A stretch of 6,368 nucleotides of DNA from JAHEJV01 sp964653555 (GTDB taxonomy: Bacteria > Myxococcota_A > UBA9160 > SMWR01), in assembly GCA_964653555.1 (NCBI GenBank), contig CAZZFT010000221.1, positions 1 to 6,368 of the forward strand, read 5' to 3'. The notes below the pieces were generated by a model. The model was not told the origin of the DNA, did no database searches, and saw only the letters and a list, made by a program, of their open reading frames with translations. Positions within the stretch are counted from its first letter, which is position 1. Every line of letters begins with the position of its first letter. A program made the translations under genes and the position numbers. Of the stretch, positions 1 through 5,251 are shown in pieces.

Positions 1-142
1 TCGTGCGCCGAAGCGCCACCGTCACCATCTCGGCGCCGCTGGCCTCGGCGCAGGCGAGGTTCTGCTCGAACGAGGCGTACTTCCCGCTGCCGATGATCAG
101 GCGGGACGAGAAGCCGTGGCTTCCAAGGGTATAGGCGTGCAA
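1..142 (-). CDS. thiG: Thiazole synthase ThiG, N-terminal part (cut by the left edge)
   Basis: ThiG condenses 1-deoxy-D-xylulose 5-phosphate, dehydroglycine (iminoglycine) and sulfur delivered by ThiS thiocarboxylate into the thiazole phosphate of thiamine, in the cytoplasm. Only the first 47 codons are present. They read LHAYTLGSHGFSSRLIIGSG, then KYASFEQNLACAEASGAEMV and TVALRRT. This matches the family's opening: the F-x-SRL-hydrophobic-GSGKY strand and turn, the helix ending in ASGAE, and the MVTVALRR strand. The chosen start is a TTG at 142-140, because GGAGGAGG (149-156, minus strand) lies six bases upstream. A second in-frame TTG at 148-146 overlaps the thiS stop but directly abuts that ribosome site, so it is less likely. 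The catalytic Schiff-base lysine and the rest of the TIM barrel lie outside the window. The gene directly follows thiS, the usual order for these partners. Identification is firm; the exact start is less so. Confidence 0.9.
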   Translation of the reverse strand, partial: MHAYTLGSHGFSSRLIIGSGKYASFEQNLACAEASGAEMVTVALRRT

Positions 143-144
143 GA

Positions 145-372
145 TCAACCTCCTCCGACCGCCTCGAGGATCTCCACCCGATCTCCGTCGCACAGCCGCC
201 GCCGGGCGTACTCCGAGCGCGGGACGACGTCGCGCTCGACGGCCACGGCGATCCGCCGGCCGTCGAGCCCGAGCCGCTCGAGCAGGACGCGCACGGTGGC
301 ACCGCCCGGCGCTTCGAGGGGCTCTCCGTTGACGGTGACGGAGAGGACGGGGGAGGGGGTCTCTCGGGGCAT
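145..372 (-). CDS. thiS: Sulfur carrier protein ThiS
   Basis: ThiS is a small beta-grasp (ubiquitin-like) carrier. Its C-terminal glycine is adenylated (by ThiF in characterised systems) and converted to a thiocarboxylate that donates sulfur to ThiG. The 75-residue product has the normal family length. It opens with a SVTVNGEPLE strand and turn (about 11-20), has the helix ATVRVLLERLGL (25-36), then RIAVAVERDVVPRSEY (40-55), the conserved DGDRVEILEAVGGG end and a stop. The terminal Gly-Gly needed for thiocarboxylation is present as the last two of three glycines. The ATG at 372-370 was chosen because homology begins about ten residues later; the frame stays open upstream, but that extension is arginine-rich and has no family resemblance. 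No clear Shine-Dalgarno sequence precedes this ATG. The codons of the three final glycines also supply the ribosome site of thiG. The gene diverges from alr. Confidence 0.93.
   Translation of the reverse strand: MPRETPSPVLSVTVNGEPLEAPGGATVRVLLERLGLDGRRIAVAVERDVVPRSEYARRRLCDGDRVEILEAVGGG
149..156 (-). promoter_or_regulatory. Ribosome binding site of thiG, inside the end of thiS
   Basis: The minus strand reads GGAGGAGG here, an excellent anti-Shine-Dalgarno match. It overlaps the Gly-Gly-Gly codons that end thiS. Six bases separate it from the TTG at 142-140, which decides that start over the TTG at 148-146. The arrangement makes thiG translation likely to be coupled to thiS. Confidence 0.75.
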
Positions 373-398
373 GGGTCGACGATGATAGGCTACGCGGC

Positions 399-415
399 GC
401 GCACGGTCCGTGCGC
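399..415. promoter_or_regulatory. Perfect 17-bp palindrome between thiS and alr; possible operator
   Basis: The sequence GCGCACGGTCCGTGCGC is two 8-base arms around a single T. It lies between the divergent thiS and alr genes, 27 bases upstream of the thiS ATG, and covers the GTG at 410 that is the longest alr start. The one-base centre makes a DNA site for a dimeric regulator more natural than an RNA hairpin. No regulator family is recognised. In DNA this GC-rich, palindromes of this size also arise by chance, so operator function is inference from position. Confidence 0.3.
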
Positions 416-1612
416 CTCGCTCGGGGGGATGGGGCACTGGGAGCTCGGCCGGATCCGGAACCGTCGCGGGGACCCGCGATCGCGATGATCGACCTCGGCG
501 CCCTGCGCGCCAACGCGGCCGAGGCGGCGCGCCTCGCCGACGGCCGGCGCGTGATCGCGGTCGTGAAGGCCGACGCCTACGGACACGGGGCCGAGCCGGT
601 GGCGCGGCTGCTCGTCCGCTCGGGCTGCTCCGCCCTGGCCACCTGGAGCGTGGGAGAGGCGACGGCGCTGCGCGACGGCGGAATCGACGCCCCGCTGCTC
701 GTCCTCGCCGGGCCCCGGGACGCCGCCGAGGCCGCGGAGGCGCTCGCGCGCGGCCTGGTCTGCGTCCTTCACGACGGCGAGGGACGCGCCCTGCTGGCCG
801 ACGCGGCGCGACGGCGCGGTCGCGGGCCCGCTGCGGTCCACGTCGAGATCGACACGGGGATGCGGCGGATGGGGGTTGCCCCGGACCGGGCGCCGGACTT
901 CGCGGCGGCCGTCGCCGGGGATCCCGGGCTCGCCCTGGAGGGGGTCCTGACCCACTTCGCGCGCGCCGACGAGCAGGAGCTCGAGCCGACCCGCGACCAG
1001 CTGCGCGCCTTCTCGGCGTGCCTCGCGGCGCTGCGCGAGCGCGGCGTCGATCCCGGCATCGTCCACGCCGCGAACTCCGCCGGCCTGGTGGCACTGGCGG
1101 AGCTGAAGGGGGAGGGGCCGGAGCAGCACGCCGTTCGACCCGGGCTCCTGCTCTACGGGGCCCAGCCCACGCCGCAGCGCCCCGCAGCGCTGCGGCCGGT
1201 GATGAGCCTGCGCGCCCCCGTGGTGGCAGTGCGCGCGGTGCGTCGCGGCGAGGCGGTGGGCTATGCCGCGCGCTACCGGGCACCGGCGGACACGCGCGTG
1301 GCCACCCTGGGTCTCGGTTACGCCGACGGGGTTCCGATCGCGGCGAGCGGTCGGGGCAGCGTGTGGCTGGCGGGAGCGCGCCGGCCGATCGTCGGCCGGG
1401 TCTCGATGGACTACGTCGGCGTGGAGATCGGGGATGCGCCGGTGCGCTTGGGCGATTCGGCGCTCTTGTTCGGCAGCGAGGCTCCCGGTGCTGCCGCCGT
1501 GCTGCCGGTGGAGGAAGCCGCCGAGGCGGCGGACACGCTCGCCTACGAGCTGCTGGTGCGTGTGGGTAGCCGGGTGCGCCGCGTGTTCGTCGGTGGGGAC
1601 GACGAGGTTTGA
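410..1612 (+). CDS. alr: Alanine racemase (PLP-dependent)
   Basis: Interconverts L- and D-alanine, supplying D-alanine for peptidoglycan. It has an N-terminal PLP-binding TIM barrel and a C-terminal beta domain. With the GTG at 410 (400 residues), the PLP lysine is K53 in AVVKADAYGHG, with Y57 after it. Arg153 in DTGMRRMG matches the arginine that helps bind PLP/substrate, R243 in AVRPG the pyridine-nitrogen arginine, and Y285 in AVGYAARY the second catalytic base. Y304 in GYADG and M333 in SMDYV are also present. Glu146 sits where Geobacillus Alr has its carbamylated Lys129. The start is uncertain. The ATG at 485 (375 residues) gives a normal length, and codons 410-460 have weaker G/C third-position bias than the rest. 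But PAIAMIDL just before and across it resembles the family's P-A-W-A-E-IDL first strand, favouring the longer form. No clear ribosome site precedes either start. purH follows 82 bases downstream on the same strand. Confidence 0.93.
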   Translation: MRLARGDGALGARPDPEPSRGPAIAMIDLGALRANAAEAARLADGRRVIAVVKADAYGHGAEPVARLLVRSGCSALATWSVGEATALRDGGIDAPLLVLAGPRDAAEAAEALARGLVCVLHDGEGRALLADAARRRGRGPAAVHVEIDTGMRRMGVAPDRAPDFAAAVAGDPGLALEGVLTHFARADEQELEPTRDQLRAFSACLAALRERGVDPGIVHAANSAGLVALAELKGEGPEQHAVRPGLLLYGAQPTPQRPAALRPVMSLRAPVVAVRAVRRGEAVGYAARYRAPADTRVATLGLGYADGVPIAASGRGSVWLAGARRPIVGRVSMDYVGVEIGDAPVRLGDSALLFGSEAPGAAAVLPVEEAAEAADTLAYELLVRVGSRVRRVFVGGDDEV

Positions 1613-1637
1613 CGGCGGCGGTCTCCCTCGGTAAACC
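1609..1637 (+). promoter_or_regulatory. Possible sigma-70-type promoter for purH
   Basis: TTGACG at 1609-1614 (five of six matches to the -35 consensus) overlaps the alr stop codon. It is followed after exactly 17 bases by TAAACC at 1632-1637, a weak -10 (three of six). Transcription would begin near 1644, giving a leader of about 50 bases before the purH ATG. This is the least GC-rich part of the gap. The -10 is poor, so the call is tentative; alr-purH co-transcription is equally possible. Confidence 0.3.
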
Positions 1638-1680
1638 TCCGCGCGATCCCCTCCAGACCGCCTTCCCGCCGTCGCCGCGC

Positions 1681-1686
1681 GAGGAG
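1681..1686 (+). promoter_or_regulatory. Ribosome binding site of purH
   Basis: GAGGAG ends eight bases before the ATG at 1695. It favours that start over the out-of-frame ATG at 1687, which abuts it directly. Confidence 0.7.
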
Positions 1687-1694
1687 ATGCGCCC

Positions 1695-3281
1695 ATGACC
1701 CCCACGTCGCGCCCGCCCGAAGGGCGCGGCGCGCGCCCCGTCGGGCGCGCGCTGCTTTCGGTTTCCGACAAGGCCGGACTCGTCGATTTCGCTCGCGGGC
1801 TGCGAGCGCTCGGTGTCGAGCTGGTCGCCTCGGGTGGCACGGCGACGGCGCTGCGCGAGACCGGCCTCGAGGTCGTGGACGTGGAGACCCTGACCGGCAG
1901 CCCCGAGATGCTGGGCGGCCGCGTGAAGACGCTCCATCCACGGATCCACGGCGGCATCCTGGCGCGCCGCGATCACGAGGGCGACCGGGCGGACCTCGGG
2001 AGCCAGTCGCTCGCGACGATCGACCTGGTGGTGGTGAACCTCTATCCCTTCGAGGCGACAGTCGCGAATCCCGAGGTGACGCTGGCCGAGGCGATCGAGA
2101 AGATCGACATCGGTGGGCCGTCGATGATCCGCTCCGCCGCGAAGAATCAGGCGTACGTCGGTGTCGTCGTCGATCCCGGCGACTACGGCGCCGTGCTCGA
2201 CGAGCTGCGCGAGCACGGAGGCCTCACCGACGCGACGCGTGCGCGGCTGGCCCTCAAGGCCTTCGAGCGCACCGCGCGCTACGACAGCGCCATCCACGGC
2301 TGGCTCGCCGCGCGTGATGCCGACGCTGGGGATCCGTTCCCGGCGCGGCTCGAGGTGCAGCTCGCCCGCGCCGCCACGCTCCGCTACGGGGAGAACCCCC
2401 ACCAGCGCGCGGCCCTCTACGGCCGCTTCCTCGAGGTCGCGGAGCCGCTCCACGGCAAGGAGCTGTCCTTCAACAACATCGTCGACGTGCAGGCGGCCCT
2501 GGCCCTGATCGCCGAGTTCTCCCCCGCGGAGCGCGCCGCGGTGGCGATCCTCAAGCACAACACCCCCTGTGGCGTGGGGCTCGGCGACTCGCCCGAGGCG
2601 GCCTATCGGCGCGCCTTCGCCACCGATCCCGACTCCCCCTTCGGCGGCATCATCGTCGCCAACCGGCCCTTCGATCTCGCCCTGGCCCAGGCGGTCGACG
2701 AGATCTTCACCGAGGTGCTGATCGCGCCGGGCTTCGAGGACGACGCGCTCGCGCTGCTCCAGCGCAAGAAGAACCGCCGTCTGCTCCGCTTCCACCCCGA
2801 GCGGGTGCCCGCGGCGGAGCTCGATCTGCGGCGCGTGTTCGGCGGTGTGCTGGTGCAGGAGTCCGACCTCGCGCTGGAGGAGGTCGCCGCGTGCCGCGTG
2901 GCCACCCAGCGCAAGCCCAGCGAGGAGGAGCTGCGCGCGCTCGCCTTCGCCTGGGCGGTGGTGAAGCACGTGAAGAGCAACGCCGTCGTGTTCGCCTGCG
3001 CCGACGGGACGCTGGCGATCGGCGGCGGAGCCACCTCCCGCGTCGACGCCATCCACCAGGCGCGCGAGAAGGCGGCCCGCGTCGGGATCGACCTCGCCGG
3101 CTCGGCTCTGGCGAGCGACGCCTTCTTCCCGTTCCCGGACGGGCTGGAGGTGGCCGCCGCGGCCGGGGCCACGGCCTTCGTCCAGCCGGGCGGGTCGGTG
3201 CGCGACGACGAGGTGATCGCGGCGGCCGACCGCCTCGGTGCGGCGATGGTGTTCACCGGCAAGCGGCACTTCCGGCACTAG
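1695..3281 (+). CDS. purH: Bifunctional AICAR transformylase / IMP cyclohydrolase PurH
   Basis: Catalyses the last two steps of de novo purine synthesis: formylation of AICAR with 10-formyl-tetrahydrofolate, then ring closure to IMP. The 528 residues match the usual length (E. coli about 529). The N-terminal cyclohydrolase (MGS-like) domain spans about residues 18-200. It shows ALLSVSDKAGL (19-29), ASGGTA (45-50), GGRVKTLHPRIHGGILARR (74-92), VVNLYPFE (113-120) and IDIGGPSMIRSAAKN (137-151). The transformylase domain follows with LRYGENPHQRAALYG (229-243), LSFNNIVDVQAA (257-268), the catalytic Lys-His pair K287-H288 in LKHNTPCG, DPDSPFGGI (311-319), VKSNAVVF (426-433) and the classic end from LASDAFFPF to TGKRHFRH. 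An oddity is GGGATSR at 443-449, where most homologues have GAGQ followed by SR or a similar pair. The start is supported by a well-spaced GAGGAG. purD follows 60 bases later, so the two were probably transcribed together. Confidence 0.97.
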   Translation: MTPTSRPPEGRGARPVGRALLSVSDKAGLVDFARGLRALGVELVASGGTATALRETGLEVVDVETLTGSPEMLGGRVKTLHPRIHGGILARRDHEGDRADLGSQSLATIDLVVVNLYPFEATVANPEVTLAEAIEKIDIGGPSMIRSAAKNQAYVGVVVDPGDYGAVLDELREHGGLTDATRARLALKAFERTARYDSAIHGWLAARDADAGDPFPARLEVQLARAATLRYGENPHQRAALYGRFLEVAEPLHGKELSFNNIVDVQAALALIAEFSPAERAAVAILKHNTPCGVGLGDSPEAAYRRAFATDPDSPFGGIIVANRPFDLALAQAVDEIFTEVLIAPGFEDDALALLQRKKNRRLLRFHPERVPAAELDLRRVFGGVLVQESDLALEEVAACRVATQRKPSEEELRALAFAWAVVKHVKSNAVVFACADGTLAIGGGATSRVDAIHQAREKAARVGIDLAGSALASDAFFPFPDGLEVAAAAGATAFVQPGGSVRDDEVIAAADRLGAAMVFTGKRHFRH

Positions 3282-3289
3282 CCGGCGGT

Positions 3290-3307
3290 CGCGCCGCGCG
3301 CGGCGCG
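3290..3307. repeat. 18-bp perfect GC palindrome in the purH-purD gap
   Basis: CGCGCCGCGCGCGGCGCG equals its own reverse complement and fills the first half of the 60-base gap. Seventeen of its bases (3291-3307) recur exactly at 4276-4292 inside purD. As RNA it could fold into a seven-pair stem with a CGCG loop, but no T-run follows, so it is not an intrinsic terminator. The pure G/C alternation makes chance occurrence more likely than the length suggests. Confidence 0.6.
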
Positions 3308-3331
3308 GGTGGCGGAGCGCGAACGGGGAAC

Positions 3332-3337
3332 GGAGGG
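3332..3337 (+). promoter_or_regulatory. Ribosome binding site of purD
   Basis: GGAGGG ends four bases before the ATG at 3342. It supports that start rather than the in-frame GTG at 3309, which has no purine-rich site upstream and would add eleven residues without family resemblance. Confidence 0.6.
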
Positions 3338-3341
3338 CTCG

Positions 3342-4622
3342 ATGCGGGTGCTGGTGGTGGGCTCGGGCGGGCGCGAGCACGCGCTGGTCTGGAAGATCGC
3401 CCGGAGTCCGCTCGTCGCCTCCGTGCTCGCGGCTCCCGGCAGCGATGCGATCGCCGAGCTCGCCGAGTGTCACCCCGAGGTGCGCGCCGACGACGTCGCG
3501 CAGGTCGTGTCCCTGGCGCGCGAGCAGCGCGTCGACCTGGTCGTGGTCGGTCCCGAGGATCCGCTCGTGGCCGGGCTGGCCGATCGCCTGCGCGAGGCGG
3601 GGGTGGCCACCTTCGGACCCTCGGCGGCCGCCGCGCGCCTCGAGGGCAGCAAGTCCTGGGCGAAGGCGTTCATGCGCCGGCACGGGATCCCCACCGCGCG
3701 TTTCGCGACCTTCGACGATCTCTCCACGGCGCGCTCGTTCGCCCGGAACCAGACACAGGGGTGCGTCGTCAAGGCCGATGGCCTCGCCGCGGGCAAGGGA
3801 GTCACGGTGTGCGACTCGCCCGAACAGGCGCTCACCGCCCTCGACGAGGTGATGGGCGAGCGGCGCTTCGGCGCGGCCGGGGATTCGGTCGTGATCGAGG
3901 AGCGCCTGCGCGGCGAGGAGGCCTCCTACTACGCGATCACCGACGGAGAGCACGTGGTCGCCCTGGTCGCCGCCCAGGACCACAAGCGCGCCCTGGACGG
4001 CGATCGCGGCGAGAACACCGGCGGCATGGGCGCCTACGCCCCGGCGCCCGTGGTGGACGCGGCGGTGGAGAAGCGGATCCTCGAGCGCATCGTCTACCCG
4101 ACGGTGCGCGGGCTGGCCGCCGAGGGCATGACCTATCGGGGCGTTCTCTTCGTCGGCCTGATGGTGGACGCGGCGGGCGATCCGCGGGTGATCGAATTCA
4201 ACGTGCGCTTCGGCGACCCCGAGACGCAGCCCCTGATGGTCCAGATGGCGAGCGACCTGGTTCCGCTGCTCGACGGCGCCGCGCGCGGCGCGCTCGGTCG
4301 GGTGGCGCCGCCGGAAGGACGCGGCAGCGCCGTCTGCGTGGTGCTGGCCTCCGAGGGCTACCCGCGCGCCTACCCGAAGGGTCGCGCGATCACGGGCCTG
4401 GACGCGCTCTCGGACCTTCCGGACGTCGTGGTCTTCCACGCCGGGACGCGCCGGGGCGAGGGCGGGGGCTTCGTCACCGACGGGGGCAGGGTGCTCGGTG
4501 TGACGGCCCGCGGCGACGACGTGGCCCGCGCGCGGGAGCGGGCGTACGCCGCAGTCGAGCGCATCTCCTTCGAAGGCGCGCAGTTCCGACGCGACATCGC
4601 CGCTCGGGCCCTGGCCCGGTGA
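3342..4622 (+). CDS. purD: Phosphoribosylamine-glycine ligase (GAR synthetase) PurD
   Basis: Joins glycine to 5-phosphoribosylamine using ATP, the second step of de novo purine synthesis. The 426 residues fit the family (about 420-430). The N-terminal domain starts MRVLVVGSGGREHALVWKIA with the GSGGREH loop, and has VVGPEDPL (68-75) and FGPS (91-94). The ATP-grasp region has EGSKSWAKAFM (101-111), GIPTARF (115-121), VVKADGLAAGKGV (142-154), AQDHKRALDGDRG (211-223), NTGGMGAY (225-232) and EFNVRFGDPETQPLM (285-299). E285, N287 and E294 lie in the metal/ATP-binding stretch, in line with the family. The C-terminal domain includes SAVCVVLASEGYPRAYPKG (329-347) and ends in the expected VERISFEGAQFRRDI helix and strand. 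A small deviation is E224 in GENTGGMG, where most homologues have proline. The start was set by family homology and GGAGGG. Its TGA overlaps the GTG of the next gene, so translation is probably coupled. Confidence 0.96.
   Translation: MRVLVVGSGGREHALVWKIARSPLVASVLAAPGSDAIAELAECHPEVRADDVAQVVSLAREQRVDLVVVGPEDPLVAGLADRLREAGVATFGPSAAAARLEGSKSWAKAFMRRHGIPTARFATFDDLSTARSFARNQTQGCVVKADGLAAGKGVTVCDSPEQALTALDEVMGERRFGAAGDSVVIEERLRGEEASYYAITDGEHVVALVAAQDHKRALDGDRGENTGGMGAYAPAPVVDAAVEKRILERIVYPTVRGLAAEGMTYRGVLFVGLMVDAAGDPRVIEFNVRFGDPETQPLMVQMASDLVPLLDGAARGALGRVAPPEGRGSAVCVVLASEGYPRAYPKGRAITGLDALSDLPDVVVFHAGTRRGEGGGFVTDGGRVLGVTARGDDVARARERAYAAVERISFEGAQFRRDIAARALAR
4276..4292. repeat. Second copy of the 17-bp GC palindromic sequence, inside purD
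   Basis: GCGCCGCGCGCGGCGCG is identical to 3291-3307; its first 16 bases are a perfect palindrome. Here it lies in coding sequence, within the codons for the DGAARGAL region of PurD (about residues 311-318), after the ATP-grasp core. No other copy was noticed in the window. Confidence 0.55.
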
Positions 4623-5251
4623 CCGACCTTCCGCTCGTCGACGCCGTCGACTGGATCGCGCGGGGCGGCCTGCTCGCCTATCCGACGGAGACCGTCTGGG
4701 GGCTCGGAGCGGACGCGCGCAGCGATCGGGCGGTGGAGCGGCTGCGCGAGTTCAAGGGACGCGGGCCGTCGGCGCCGATCTCGATCCTGGTGGCCGACGC
4801 GTTTGCGCTCGAGACGCTCGGCTTCCGGCCGGGCGGGGCGGCGCGCCGCCTCGCGGACGCCTTCTGGCCGGGGCCGCTCACGCTCGTGCTGCCCTGCCGG
4901 GGCCGCTTTGCGCGGGGCGTCGCGCGCGCCGACGGCGCGGTCGGGGTGCGCTGCTCCTCCCATCCGCTGGCGCGCGCCCTGGCCGAGCACTGCGCGCGCG
5001 CAGGCGTAGGACCGCTGACCGCCACCAGCTGCAACGCGAGCGGTGACCCCGCCGCGTCCACGCGAGTGGAGGCGCGCCGCGTGTGCGGCGACACCCCCGA
5101 CGCGCGCGTGCTCGCCGGTGTGCCCGACGCCGCGGGCGCGGCCGAGAGCACCGTGGTGGACCTGTGCGGCGCGCGCCCGGCGGTGCTGCGCTGGGGCGCC
5201 GTTCCGGAAGCCATCCTGACACCGCTGCTCGAGGAGCTCGCCGCCGCATGA
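4619..5251 (+). CDS. tsaC: L-threonylcarbamoyladenylate synthase (TsaC/Sua5/YrdC family)
   Basis: Makes L-threonylcarbamoyl-AMP from threonine, bicarbonate and ATP; the TsaBDE-type complex then transfers the group to A37 of ANN-decoding tRNAs (t6A). The 210-residue product is a single YrdC domain, slightly longer than E. coli TsaC (190) and without the C-terminal extension of full Sua5. Landmarks are GGLLAYPTETVWGLGADA (16-33), the K46-x-R48 nucleotide-binding pair in EFKGRG followed by SAPISILV (51-58), FWPGPLTLVLP (82-92), the GVRCSSHPLA strand (109-118) and PLTATSCNASGDPA (132-145), with S137 and N139 of the S-x-N motif. The GTG start shares GTGA with the purD stop. The frame is open far upstream, but the YPTET motif at residue 21 and the four-base overlap support this start. 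No good ribosome site is visible, in line with coupling. The possible alternative is a YciO-type paralogue; the motifs favour TsaC. Confidence 0.9.
   Translation: MTDLPLVDAVDWIARGGLLAYPTETVWGLGADARSDRAVERLREFKGRGPSAPISILVADAFALETLGFRPGGAARRLADAFWPGPLTLVLPCRGRFARGVARADGAVGVRCSSHPLARALAEHCARAGVGPLTATSCNASGDPAASTRVEARRVCGDTPDARVLAGVPDAAGAAESTVVDLCGARPAVLRWGAVPEAILTPLLEELAAA

Noticed and set aside
373..513. N-terminal extension of thiS to 513, or a TPP riboswitch upstream of thiS
   Set aside because: The extension is arginine-rich without homology, and the minus strand here has no CTGAGA or other THI-box core sequence.
3309..3341. Earlier GTG start for purD adding eleven residues
   Set aside because: The added residues have no family match, and GGAGGG sits just before the ATG at 3342, where GAR synthetase homology begins.
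3282..3341. Intrinsic terminator between purH and purD
   Set aside because: The GC palindrome can fold but no T-run follows, and the downstream gene belongs to the same pathway and strand.
390..4439. A 4-kb open frame on the minus strand opposite alr, purH and purD (1349 codons)
   Set aside because: The product is rich in Arg, Ala, Gly, Pro and His with no recognisable domain. It mirrors well-supported plus-strand genes, and stop codons are scarce in antisense frames at this GC content.
2891..4618. A long plus-strand open frame running through purH and purD into the tsaC frame, suggesting a much longer tsaC or a fusion
   Set aside because: The upstream part is low-complexity Arg/Gly/Ala sequence overlapping conserved PurH and PurD coding; the YrdC domain begins right after the GTG at 4619.
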